Shown: piece after piece, positions 7,489-15,594 of the stretch | Layout of the letters: every line of letters starts with the position of its first letter | How positions within the stretch are numbered: the first letter of the stretch is position 1 | Assembly (NCBI GenBank): GCA_942493385.1 | Contig: OW818699.1 | Coordinates: forward strand, 3,224,001-3,288,000 | DNA: 64,000 nucleotides | Direction of reading: 5' to 3' | Source: UBA8389 sp942493385 | GTDB lineage: Bacteria > Bacteroidota > Bacteroidia > Bacteroidales > UBA1402 | The notes under the pieces: model-generated | Seen by the model: the letters and a program-made list of their open reading frames with translations, nothing else | Told to the model about the DNA's origin: nothing | Databases searched by the model: none | Made by a program: the position numbers and the translations under genes

Positions 7489-10238
7489 AATGCTTGCGTG
7501 TTTTGGGTCAGATAAGCAGCCACTTCGGTTGCGGCACAACCGGCGGACAGGATGGAATCGGGAATGTCTTTGGGGCCGGAGGCAGCACCTGCCACGAACA
7601 CACCAGGTATGCTGGTCAATGCCGGGCTGACGAGTTCGTCCGTCTGTTTCACAAAGTTGAAGGCGTCGAGTTCGAGGGTCTGTTTTGGGAACATTTCAGG
7701 AATGTGTTTGTTGGGAACAACACCGGTGGAAAGCACCACCATGTCGTGTTTTGCTTCCTTGACGATGCCCTTGGTCACGTCTTCATAGCGAAGGATCAAG
7801 TCACCGCTGCCATTTTCGTTCTCGCGGATTTTGGCAACCTTACCTTTCACGAAGTTCACACCCATCGATTTGGACTGCATGAAGAATTCTTCATAGCCCT
7901 TGCCAAAAGCACGGATGTCCATATAATAGATGGTGATGTCGGCCATCGGGAGCGCACCCATGAGCAATTGAGCCTGCTTGATGGAATACATGCAGCAGAT
8001 CTGCGAGCAGATTGGGTTGTTAGCGCAATCGCTGCCGCAACCAGTGTTCTCGATGGAGGAATCTCTGGAACCGGTGCAAAGCACGTAGGCAATATTATCG
8101 GGTACTTTTCCGTCACCGGGTCTGAGCAAATTGTTGTACGGACGGGTCGGTGCGATGAGTCGGTCCATTTGAAGGGAATCGACTACATTGGGATACGTAT
8201 CGTAACCATATTCGGGTTTTCCTTGTGGGGGGAACAGTTGGTAACCGGTCGTTACAACAACAGATCCGACTTGTGCATCGATTGTTTCTTTCTTTTGGGC
8301 GAAATCGATGGCGTTGGACGGACAAATGTTGACGCATTGGTGGCACTCGCGGCAGTTGCTGCAATCCAGGCAACGGGCAGTGGCTGCCTTCAGCTCTTCT
8401 TCGGTATAGGTTTGTTCCACCTCTTCCCAACTGGTTCTTCTTGCGGCAAGCGGCATGTGTTGTGGGCTTACAGCTTGTCTGAATGGACCTTTGAAGGTTG
8501 AGAGCACTTTGGTTTTGTCAACGGCAGGCAGTTTGTCGCCGTCTTCGAAATCCATCATATCCAGACCACGCAAAAGTTTGTCCATGTAGAACGCAGCCTT
8601 CTTGCCTTGTCCGGCCGCTTCGATGAGCGTGGTGGCACCTGTGGTGGAGTCACCGCCGGCAAATATGTAGTCAACACTTGTTTGCAAGGTTTTTGGGTCG
8701 GCCTTTACCGTGCCGTTCTTGTTCAATTCGACCTGACCAATAAAAGGAGCGGTTGTCGGTTTCAAACCAACGGCTTCAATAACGTAATCTACGTCTTCGA
8801 TGTATTCGGAACCCTTTACAGGCTCGGAGCTGCGGCGGCCACTGGCATCCGTTTCACCGAGTTGCATCTTGGTCAACTTGACTTGTTTCACATTTCCTTC
8901 TGAACCGAAGTATTCCACAGGGTTGCGAAGTACAATAACTTCAACGCCTTCTTCCTCTGCTTCCTTGATTTCTGGAGCGAAGCAGGGCATTTCCTCGCGG
9001 CTGCGTCTGTAAATGACTTTCACGGACGAAGCGCCCAGTCTTAGGGAAGTGCGAGCTGCATCGATGGCCGTGTTTCCACCGCCGATGACCATGACTTTCT
9101 TACCCGTCAGGTCTTCTTTTTTACCGATGTTGGATTCACGGAGGAATTCCATGCAACCGATGATGTTCTTCAAATCGGAACCAGGTGCGTTGGTTTTGAC
9201 GCTTACATGCGTTCCTACACCGATGAACACGAGGTCGAATCCTTGCTTCTTCAGGTCAGCCAAATCGGTAACCTTATGATTCAGTTCGATTTCTACACCT
9301 AGGACAGTGACGTTCTGGATGTCGCGGTCCACCACATCTTTCGGGGCACGATATTCGGGCAAGGCCAATTTCAGCATGCCACCGGCACCGGGAGCAGCCT
9401 CAAATATCTTGACTTCGTGGCCTTTCAATGCCAAGTGGTAGGCACAAGTGATGCCGGCAGGGCCGGAACCAATCACAGCGACCTTCTTTCCTGTTTTGGG
9501 AGCCGTTTCTACGGCAGGTGCTTGAGGATATTTTTCGTAATACCAATCGGCAAAATGGCGCTTGATGCGACGGATGTCCACACCAGCTTCCAATCCGGCA
9601 CGGGTGCAGGCACCTTCGCAGGGAGCATAGCAGGCACGACCCAAACTGCCTGGGAAAGGGATGTCTTCGAGGTGGAGCTTCATGGCTTCCTCGTATTGAC
9701 CGTTGCGGGACAAGGTGATGTAACCGTAAGGCTTCACACCACCCGGACATTCATTGATGCAAGGAGCGGAATGTCCTTGACGGTCTATGGTCGCAATACG
9801 CGGATTAGCGAGATTGAATGGTATGTAGGCAACTTTACGGCCTGCCAGATGCGTATTGTATTCGTCACTGCGTACTTCCGGACAAACGATTTCGCACTCT
9901 CCACAACCGGTACAGTCGGCCTGAACCACAAAACGTGGATTTTTGGAAATGCGGACATCAAAGCTGCCGTCTTTCTTTTCGACACTGTCCACGTCGCTGT
10001 TCAACATCAAGGTAATGTTGGGGTGACGGGCAGTTTCGGACATTTTCGGGGTCGTGATGCAAGCAGCGCAGTCCAAGGTGGGAAACACCTTGCTGAGCTG
10101 AATCATCTTTCCGCCGATGGAGAGTCCTTTTTCGACCAACAGGACTTGTTTGCCCATATCGGCCAAACTTAGCGCGGTTTCCTGACCGGCTATGCCTCCG
10201 CCAATAACGAGGGCATCGTATTTCTTCGTTGTTTTCAT
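7485..10238 (-). CDS. HdrA/QmoA fused to an NfnB/GltD-type NAD(P)H module
   Basis: The 917-aa protein is a composite. Residues 1-150 are HdrA/QmoA-like: GGGIAG at 13-18 for FAD and CTGCGECEIVCP at 109-120 for a 4Fe-4S cluster. Residues about 155-560 form a complete NfnB/GltD module: Cys160, Cys164 and CYAPCEGAC (203-211) bind an FeS cluster, GSGPAG (257-262) binds FAD and GGGNTA (387-392) binds NAD(P)H. Residues 623-639 (CLDCSNC, CHQCVNICP) are ferredoxin-like, and the rest resumes the HdrA fold with CSQICC at 744-749. It would accept or donate electrons at NAD(P)H. It overlaps mvhD and the next hdrA by ATGA junctions, so the three are translationally coupled. Confidence 0.87.
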   Translation of the reverse strand: MKTTKKYDALVIGGGIAGQETALSLADMGKQVLLVEKGLSIGGKMIQLSKVFPTLDCAACITTPKMSETARHPNITLMLNSDVDSVEKKDGSFDVRISKNPRFVVQADCTGCGECEIVCPEVRSDEYNTHLAGRKVAYIPFNLANPRIATIDRQGHSAPCINECPGGVKPYGYITLSRNGQYEEAMKLHLEDIPFPGSLGRACYAPCEGACTRAGLEAGVDIRRIKRHFADWYYEKYPQAPAVETAPKTGKKVAVIGSGPAGITCAYHLALKGHEVKIFEAAPGAGGMLKLALPEYRAPKDVVDRDIQNVTVLGVEIELNHKVTDLADLKKQGFDLVFIGVGTHVSVKTNAPGSDLKNIIGCMEFLRESNIGKKEDLTGKKVMVIGGGNTAIDAARTSLRLGASSVKVIYRRSREEMPCFAPEIKEAEEEGVEVIVLRNPVEYFGSEGNVKQVKLTKMQLGETDASGRRSSEPVKGSEYIEDVDYVIEAVGLKPTTAPFIGQVELNKNGTVKADPKTLQTSVDYIFAGGDSTTGATTLIEAAGQGKKAAFYMDKLLRGLDMMDFEDGDKLPAVDKTKVLSTFKGPFRQAVSPQHMPLAARRTSWEEVEQTYTEEELKAATARCLDCSNCRECHQCVNICPSNAIDFAQKKETIDAQVGSVVVTTGYQLFPPQGKPEYGYDTYPNVVDSLQMDRLIAPTRPYNNLLRPGDGKVPDNIAYVLCTGSRDSSIENTGCGSDCANNPICSQICCMYSIKQAQLLMGALPMADITIYYMDIRAFGKGYEEFFMQSKSMGVNFVKGKVAKIRENENGSGDLILRYEDVTKGIVKEAKHDMVVLSTGVVPNKHIPEMFPKQTLELDAFNFVKQTDELVSPALTSIPGVFVAGAASGPKDIPDSILSAGCAATEVAAYLTQNTQAL

Positions 10239-10633
10239 TCTTCCAGACCAGCTAAAATTTTACCAAAATTCTCCATGTGATTCATGAAGGGTTCCGCACA
10301 TACCGAACAAAGGGCTGCCATTCGGATGCGCTTTGGATTGATGTTCAACTCCTTCATGGCAACCTGAGCCTCCTCGACAATACGATTGGTATGGTCAGCA
10401 CAGCGAGAACTGTAAGAACACTCATGTCCATCGGCAGCGATGAACACCCCGTCGAAGCCTTGCTCAAATGCACGCAATATCCAACGGGTTTTGATACCGG
10501 AGGAACATGGCATACTGATCACATAGACCGATGGCGCATAGTGGATCTTGCGCAATCCGGCCTGGTCAATGCCCGGGTCGGAAATCTTGTCAGTTGAAAA
10601 CACCAAGATTTTTGGCGTGGTGGAAGTACTCAT
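10235..10633 (-). CDS. MvhD/FlpD-like electron-transfer subunit, atypical cysteines
   Basis: The 132-aa product aligns with MvhD/FlpD: VYVISMPCSSG near residues 37-46, GFDGVFIAADGHECSYSSRC at 59-78, then a helix with HTNRIVEEAQ. In the family this protein carries a 2Fe-2S cluster and passes electrons to HdrA. Here the usual N-terminal C-x2-C pair is absent (the segment reads VFSTDKISDPG) and an extra CSVC is present at 109-112, so cluster ligation must differ or the cluster be lost. Its TGA stop overlaps the hdrA start (ATGA). Confidence 0.8.
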   Translation of the reverse strand: MSTSTTPKILVFSTDKISDPGIDQAGLRKIHYAPSVYVISMPCSSGIKTRWILRAFEQGFDGVFIAADGHECSYSSRCADHTNRIVEEAQVAMKELNINPKRIRMAALCSVCAEPFMNHMENFGKILAGLEE

Positions 10634-10657
10634 AATCGTTTATTTTAGTTCGATTTA

Positions 10658-10678
10658 GGGTGTACGAACCCTGTACCC
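10658..10678 (-). other. Short hairpin between tusA and mvhD
   Basis: GGGTAC and GTACACCC can pair around an AGGGTTC loop in the 81-base gap between tusA and mvhD. No T-run follows, so it is more likely a processing or stability element than a terminator. Confidence 0.35.
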
Positions 10679-10714
10679 GACAGCGTCAGGTATTGTAAAA
10701 TTCTAAAATTGAAT

Positions 10715-10966
10715 CTATTCTTTACGTAAGAAAAGACGGCTAAAGCTATCTTCGTCGAAAAAGCCTAGATATTCGTGGCCAATTTTGCCACACCAGCGTG
10801 GGATGTCGCTTTTGGTGCCTTCATCGGCAGAAAGCACTTCCATAATTTCACCGGATTCAATTTCTCCAATGGCTTTTTTTGCGGCCAAAAGGGGTCCGGG
10901 GCAAGCGGTTCCGCGAGCATCGATGGATAGGTCTACTTTAAGGGCTTTCAGTTCTTCGTTAGTCAT
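10715..10966 (-). CDS. tusA: TusA-family sulfur carrier
   Basis: The 83-aa product has the TusA signature RGTACPGPLLAAKKAI with the persulfide-carrying Cys22 in CPGP, and the family-typical length. TusA proteins carry sulfur as a persulfide between desulfurases or rhodaneses and acceptors such as DsrE, tRNA thiolation enzymes or Hdr-like complexes. I start at ATG 10966 (MTNEELKAL), as the upstream extension has no similarity. It lies 19 bases after dsrE and just before the mvhD-hdrA genes, an arrangement that recalls tusA and dsrE genes linked to sulfur-oxidising Hdr clusters. Confidence 0.87.
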   Translation of the reverse strand: MTNEELKALKVDLSIDARGTACPGPLLAAKKAIGEIESGEIMEVLSADEGTKSDIPRWCGKIGHEYLGFFDEDSFSRLFLRKE

Positions 10967-10985
10967 AATGATGAATGTTATATAT

Positions 10986-11534
10986 TTAAATGAATAGTTG
11001 TACGCGACTTTCACCGGCGTCGGCCAGGTAGGAACCCACTCCAACATATTTCAGGTGCGGATAATCAATCATTTCTTCCTTCTTGAAGCCCATCAAGTCC
11101 ATGGACATTTGACAGATGTTGATTTCGACACCCAGTTCGGCTGCAGTGGCAATCATCTCTTCGAGAGAAGCAACGTGTTTCTTTTTCATGAGGTCACGAA
11201 TCATGGCAGTTCCCATGCCGGCCATGTGCATTTGGGAAAGTTTCAGCTGATTGCTGCCTTTGGGTAGCATCATACCAAACATCTTCGAAATCAAATCCTT
11301 GCCCTTAACCTTCTTCTTTTTGTCACGCAACATGGTGGTAGCCCAAAATGTAAAGAACAGTTTCACTTCCATGTCCATGGCGCGAGCACCGGTGGCGATA
11401 ATCATGGCAGCCAGGACCTTGTCGAGATCCCCTGAAAACACGACGATGGATAACTGATCGTTTTGTTGGCTGGCTTGCAATTTCTTCATTTGCTTTTCAA
11501 GCAGTTGAACCTGAGCTTCGAGATCGTTTGGCAT
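10986..11534 (-). CDS. DsrE2-like sulfur-transfer protein
   Basis: The 182-aa protein has a short N-terminal coiled coil (residues 5-25) and then a DsrE/DsrF-like fold: LSIVVFSGDLDKVLAA, a hydrophobic FFTFWATTML segment and INICQMSMDLMG. Cys141 in that last motif is its only cysteine and the probable persulfide site. DsrE2 proteins receive sulfur from TusA and are often membrane-associated. The start at ATG 11534 gives the conserved MPNDLEAQ beginning. It is the first gene of the tusA-mvhD-hdr block, with a TAnnTTTG promoter box about 100 bases upstream. Confidence 0.85.
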   Translation of the reverse strand: MPNDLEAQVQLLEKQMKKLQASQQNDQLSIVVFSGDLDKVLAAMIIATGARAMDMEVKLFFTFWATTMLRDKKKKVKGKDLISKMFGMMLPKGSNQLKLSQMHMAGMGTAMIRDLMKKKHVASLEEMIATAAELGVEINICQMSMDLMGFKKEEMIDYPHLKYVGVGSYLADAGESRVQLFI

Positions 11535-11633
11535 AGTACTTATTTTTTGGTGGTTGAATGCAGTGGAATACAAATCTAATAGACCAATCAGAAAAAATGG
11601 AATTTATTTAGAGAAAATTTTCTTTATTGATGA

Positions 11634-11641
11634 CAAAAGTA
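11634..11641 (-). promoter_or_regulatory. -7 box of the dsrE-tusA-hdr block
   Basis: The minus strand reads TACTTTTG, an exact TAnnTTTG match, 100 bases before dsrE. It would leave a roughly 95-base leader. No regulator site was recognised near it. Confidence 0.5.
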
Positions 11642-11808
11642 GTTTCTTCTATGAAATATTCCTACTTGGCGTTATTTATTCTGCAGCAAATTTTTATGTT
11701 ATTAAACATGTTTTGCACATAAAAAATCCAAGTGTGCAAGAATTCAGTAATGATGGGTGCTTTAGAGGTTATTTAACAAAGCTTTTGCTTGTTTTATTAA
11801 CCCAGATT

Positions 11809-14037
11809 TTAATGCAATTGGAAGGGGATTTTGATAAACAGTACTAAGGATCGACCCGGATTGTAAGCAAAAACTTCCTTTAAAGTGGAAAGATGGTCGA
11901 TGTACTTGACATCAAATACATTGTTTAGGGAGAGTCCCAGATTGAATGCTTGTTTTTTCAGATTGGTCGTTCCACCCAGGTTCAAATCGAACAACCGATA
12001 GCCAGATGTGGCGGTTTCTTCGGGCGAAGGCCTGTTTTGATCGAAGGCAATGTGAGCTTTCACCCCTGCAAAAACATATTGAAAGAAACCTAATTGCTCC
12101 CTTTCTCCTCGAAGTTCCACATTCAGCTTGTGCGCCGGAATGAAGGGTAAATAGTCGCCCGATTTTTGCTTGCCGATGACCCATGCATAGGTGGTCTCAA
12201 AATGCAACCAAGGCAGATCTGCGGGATGAACATGAAGTCCTGCTTCACCACCGTAAAGCTTGGAGTCCGCTTGCATGTATTGATAAATAGGCATTCCAAC
12301 AGAGGTAATGGCTCCAGTGGGCGATTGGTAGATGAAGTCGTTCACACTGTTGTAGAAACCCGCCAAATCCATGGTGAAATGCTTCTTGTGCCAGTGCGCG
12401 CTCAAATCGATTTCCAAGGATTTTTCTGGCTGAAGCGTAGCATCTCCCCGTTCAAAAATCGCTTCGTGCGGACCGTTGGAGGTGAGTTCGGCCAAGTTGG
12501 GTGTTCGATAGGCAGAAGCCAAGTTGCTTCGGAAGAAGAGTTCCTCCGAAGGATGATACGTTAAACCGACGGAACCGCTGAAGCTCCCGTAGTGCTTATC
12601 CAATGCCGAACGGTAAGATACAGCATCGGTTGGGTCACCGACAGATTCAGAATGTAAGGTCTTGAAATCGTAGCGCAGCCCCGATTGCACGCTGAAATGT
12701 CCCCAAGTCTGTTGCAGGAAACCATAACCGGAGAAGTTGTTAACCAACGCATCTGGCAGCAAGATGGTCTCCCTATCATTCAAATTGGCATTTTCCTGAT
12801 TCATGCCTTGAAATCCGATGATGTAGGCTGAACTCCCTGTAGAAGGCAACTGCAATTTAGCTTCGTAGGTCAGGGTAGCCAGCTGCATCTGCAATTCGTA
12901 CACATCGGCTTCGCCAAAATGGGTCAAGTCGGTGTTCTGGTACGCCGCATTCAGTTCCAATTTGGTGGATCCCAGGAAAATCTTGTTTTGGGTGGAAAGC
13001 ATGTGCGTGTTTAACCGTTGGTAGAAGATTTCATTGGTTCGGCCGCGTACATTAATGCCTTCTAAGGCTTCTGGCTCGACCAAGCCCAGATTCTCCTGAC
13101 TGAAGTCATAAAACAGCCGAAAACTCCCGAAAGTGGCATTGTAACCGGAATTCGCCTTCACGGAAACCTCGTTGAATCGGGAATTGGCAAGATAATCGCC
13201 CCCACCCTGCAGGTAATCGGCGTGGTTTTTGCCACTAAGCCGCAGTCCCCCGAAAAAATGCTCACCAGCGCCCTTGATGCCTAGGCTGCTGTTGGCCCCC
13301 AGCGAGTTGGAAAAAAGGTGCAATTGATAATCGCCAAGCACTTGATGTTGTGGTGCAGGGCTTTCTTTGATGAAGTTGAGCACTCCACCGATGGCATCGG
13401 AACCGTACAACAAGGAAGCAGGTCCTTTGATCACTTCCACCCGCTCAGTACCGAATTCGTCCAAACCCAGGGGATGGTGGCTGGAATATTGGTAGTTTTC
13501 ATAGCGAACGCCGTTGTTCAATACCAGGATGTCGTTCATGGAAAGCCCTCGAATCACAGGTTTGGTTACCCCACTTCCTTTGGATATCATGTCCACACCC
13601 GGTATGCGGGTGAGCATCTCCGACAAACTTGGTGACTTTTGAAAGTTGGGCCCATCCAGTTTTAACACATCAATTTTGACCGCATTCTCGTGTTGAGTGG
13701 AATGTTGACCACCGGTGACGACAATTTCTTCGGCCTCGACTGGCGAAGGTTCGAGGCTGACATTCAGAACAACATTCTCTTTCAAAATAGTTACTTTATA
13801 AAGCTTATGGGTATGCCCCAAATAAGAGAATTTGACGACAAGGGTACGTTGTGGGAGATTTTGCATCGTATATCGGCCATCCGGATGGGATATACAACTG
13901 CGGTTGAGCTCAGGGATATAGACCAAGGCTCCTTCAAGTGCTTGACCTGAAGTGTCGGATATTCGACCTTCCAACCCGTTGGAGGCTTGTAAAGTAAAGG
14001 ATAGAAACGTCAGAAATACGAGCAGAATGTTTTTCAT
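11809..14037 (-). CDS. TonB-dependent outer membrane receptor, probable metal uptake
   Basis: The 742-aa protein has a signal peptide (MKNILLVFLTFLSFTLQA), a carboxypeptidase-regulatory-like domain (residues about 22-95), a plug with MLTRIPGVDMISKGSG, VIRGLSMNDILVLNNG and ERVEVIKGPASLLYGSDAIGGVLNF, and a C-terminal barrel ending in an aromatic-rich strand. It is divergent from a Fur-family regulator gene across a 96-base region holding a long inverted repeat, which suggests metal-dependent repression. The small receptor size and His-rich regulator fit zinc or iron import; the substrate is not shown. I prefer ATG 14037 over 14055, because the -7 box at 14061-14068 leaves too short a leader for the earlier ATG. 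Confidence 0.85.
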   Translation of the reverse strand: MKNILLVFLTFLSFTLQASNGLEGRISDTSGQALEGALVYIPELNRSCISHPDGRYTMQNLPQRTLVVKFSYLGHTHKLYKVTILKENVVLNVSLEPSPVEAEEIVVTGGQHSTQHENAVKIDVLKLDGPNFQKSPSLSEMLTRIPGVDMISKGSGVTKPVIRGLSMNDILVLNNGVRYENYQYSSHHPLGLDEFGTERVEVIKGPASLLYGSDAIGGVLNFIKESPAPQHQVLGDYQLHLFSNSLGANSSLGIKGAGEHFFGGLRLSGKNHADYLQGGGDYLANSRFNEVSVKANSGYNATFGSFRLFYDFSQENLGLVEPEALEGINVRGRTNEIFYQRLNTHMLSTQNKIFLGSTKLELNAAYQNTDLTHFGEADVYELQMQLATLTYEAKLQLPSTGSSAYIIGFQGMNQENANLNDRETILLPDALVNNFSGYGFLQQTWGHFSVQSGLRYDFKTLHSESVGDPTDAVSYRSALDKHYGSFSGSVGLTYHPSEELFFRSNLASAYRTPNLAELTSNGPHEAIFERGDATLQPEKSLEIDLSAHWHKKHFTMDLAGFYNSVNDFIYQSPTGAITSVGMPIYQYMQADSKLYGGEAGLHVHPADLPWLHFETTYAWVIGKQKSGDYLPFIPAHKLNVELRGEREQLGFFQYVFAGVKAHIAFDQNRPSPEETATSGYRLFDLNLGGTTNLKKQAFNLGLSLNNVFDVKYIDHLSTLKEVFAYNPGRSLVLFIKIPFQLH

Positions 14038-14043
14038 TTTTAT

Positions 14044-14083
14044 TATTTGAAACATTGTTGCAAATGTAACATTATTTCAAATA
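14044..14083. promoter_or_regulatory. Inverted repeat over the TonB receptor promoter
   Basis: TATTTGAAA (14044-14052) and TTTCAAATA (14075-14083) are perfect 9-base inverted arms with a 22-base spacer. An inner TGTT...AACA (14056-14071) surrounds the minus-strand -7 box TACATTTG (14061-14068). It is a good candidate operator for the divergent Fur-family regulator. Confidence 0.5.
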
Positions 14084-14108
14084 AAAACAGCTATTGGCAT
14101 TTTTTTTG

Positions 14109-14116
14109 TACGTTTG
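14109..14116 (+). promoter_or_regulatory. -7 box of the Fur-family gene
   Basis: TACGTTTG matches TAnnTTTG and lies 18 bases before the ATG at 14134. Confidence 0.5.
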
Positions 14117-14133
14117 CAGTAAACATAAAAAAT

Positions 14134-14553
14134 ATGAACGCTGTTGAAATTTTGACCATTCACCACTTACGGAAAACACCGGCAAGACTGGCCATTGTCC
14201 AGCATTTGCTTACCTCCAATCTACCCCAATCGGAAATTGAGATACGTGAAAAGATGCAGGAAGCTTACGATCGCATCACCTTTTATCGCAGCATTCAGAC
14301 CTTGATGGAAACCGGCATCGTCCACCGCATTGTGGCCGACAACACTACAGTGCGCTATGCTCTCAACCACTGCACACAACACCTGCATGAACACCAAAAC
14401 GAACACGTGCATTTCTACTGCATGCAATGTGGCAGTGTGGAATGCCTAAAAGGCGTGCCCATCGGTCCTTATCCCATTCCGGAAGGCTATCGGAAAGAGG
14501 AATGCGATGTCGTGATCAAAGGACTTTGCAGCAAATGTGCAGGAAATAATTAA
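14134..14553 (+). CDS. Fur-family metal-responsive repressor
   Basis: The 139-aa product has the Fur winged helix (residues about 10-75: TPARLAIVQHLLTS, then YDRITFYRSIQTLMETGIV) and the dimerisation domain with HLHEHQNEHVHFYCMQCG and a terminal CSKC. The CMQC and CSKC pairs should form the structural zinc site, and the histidine cluster the sensing site. Length and layout are typical. It is divergent from a TonB receptor it probably controls. Sequence cannot separate Fur from Zur, though Zur fits the histidine-rich motif. Confidence 0.85.
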   Translation: MNAVEILTIHHLRKTPARLAIVQHLLTSNLPQSEIEIREKMQEAYDRITFYRSIQTLMETGIVHRIVADNTTVRYALNHCTQHLHEHQNEHVHFYCMQCGSVECLKGVPIGPYPIPEGYRKEECDVVIKGLCSKCAGNN

Positions 14554-14648
14554 CAACGCATTGTAATTTGCATATCGTCACTATAAAAGCAAACGTGTAG
14601 CTTTCCGCTTTTCTCAAGACAGTGGAAGGTGGCATAGAATAATGTGGT

Positions 14649-14656
14649 TATCTTTG
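14649..14656 (+). promoter_or_regulatory. -7 box of the YeiH-type gene
   Basis: TATCTTTG matches TAnnTTTG. It overlaps a possible GTG start at 14644 and so argues for translation starting downstream, at TTG 14674. Confidence 0.55.
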
Positions 14657-14673
14657 CAACAAATTCCAAGACA

Positions 14674-15594
14674 TTGAAACGTTTTATTTATATTTTGTTG
14701 CTGGCACTCTGCCTCCTACCCATTGTCACCGCCCCCATCGCCCTATTTGTCGGTTTGATTTTCGCGTTGAGTTTCGGGCCAGTGTTTCCCAAATTCAACA
14801 AAACACTCTCCAAATACTTACTTCAAGGCTCCGTGGTCGGGCTGGGATTTGGCATGAGTCTTCAACAAGCCTATGCATCCGGTAAGGACGGCATGCTGTT
14901 CACCATTGTTTCAGTCGTAGGAACGTTATTGTTGGGTGTTTTTCTGGCAAAAACCTTGAAGGTGGAGCAAAAGACCGGCTATCTTATCAGTTCAGGCACG
15001 GCCATTTGCGGAGGCAGTGCCATTGCAGCGGTCGGACCGGTGTTAAAAGCGAACGATGGGCAGATGTCGGTCGCACTGGGCACGGTTTTTATTTTGAATG
15101 CCATCGCACTCTTTTTATTTCCTATCCTTGGCCACTTATTGGGCCTGAGCCAGCATCAGTTCGGCCTTTGGTCGGCCATCGCCATCCACGATACCAGTTC
15201 GGTGGTCGGTGCGGCATCGGCATATGGTGAAGAAGCGTTGAAGGTCGCGACGACAGTTAAGCTGACCAGAGCATTGTGGATCATTCCACTTTCACTGGCC
15301 ACTTCCTTGATTTTCAAAAATAAGACGGAGAAAATCAAGATTCCTTGGTTCATCTTGTTTTTTATACTGGCCATGGTATTGAATACGGTGATGGAACTCC
15401 CGACAACCTTGACCGGTGGAATTGTTTTTGCCGCGAAAAAAGGGCTGACCCTGTCGCTTTTCTGCATCGGAGCCTCTCTCACCAAGACGGTGATGCGAAA
15501 TGTCGGTGTTCGACCCTTGATTCACGGTGTACTTATTTGGATCATCGTCAGCGTCGTTTCACTGACGTACATCTACTTGGCTTCCGGTCAATGA
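14674..15594 (+). CDS. YeiH/UPF0324 family transporter (putative sulfate exporter)
   Basis: About ten hydrophobic segments fill the 306-aa product. Family motifs are visible: GSVVGLGFGMSL, SSGTAICGGSAIAAVGPVL, SAIAIHDTSSVVGAASAYG and TVKLTRALWIIPL. UPF0324 proteins are inner membrane carriers, annotated as sulfate exporters on thin evidence. No ATG lies at the expected beginning; TTG 14674 (giving MKRFIYILLLAL) follows the -7 box at 14649-14656 with a workable leader. It ends 7 bases inside the convergent NifX-type gene. Its place between sulfur-carrier and thiol-redox loci is suggestive of a sulfur-compound role, nothing more. Confidence 0.8.
   Translation: MKRFIYILLLALCLLPIVTAPIALFVGLIFALSFGPVFPKFNKTLSKYLLQGSVVGLGFGMSLQQAYASGKDGMLFTIVSVVGTLLLGVFLAKTLKVEQKTGYLISSGTAICGGSAIAAVGPVLKANDGQMSVALGTVFILNAIALFLFPILGHLLGLSQHQFGLWSAIAIHDTSSVVGAASAYGEEALKVATTVKLTRALWIIPLSLATSLIFKNKTEKIKIPWFILFFILAMVLNTVMELPTTLTGGIVFAAKKGLTLSLFCIGASLTKTVMRNVGVRPLIHGVLIWIIVSVVSLTYIYLASGQ

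Noticed and set aside
7494..8501. Plus-strand open frame of 335 codons
   Set aside because: It is antisense to the HdrA/NfnB fusion, which has complete cofactor motifs in the coding direction.
9417..10172. Plus-strand open frame of 251 codons
   Set aside because: It lies opposite the N-terminal third of the HdrA/NfnB fusion and has no recognisable domain.
4375..10238. Canonical methanogen-type heterodisulfide reductase
   Set aside because: No HdrB with CCG motifs is present and the membrane subunit is QmoC-like, so the block is not a standard HdrABC.
11554..11847. Plus-strand open frame of 97 codons between dsrE and the TonB receptor
   Set aside because: It is hydrophobic AT-rich sequence over the dsrE promoter region and runs into the receptor gene on the other strand.
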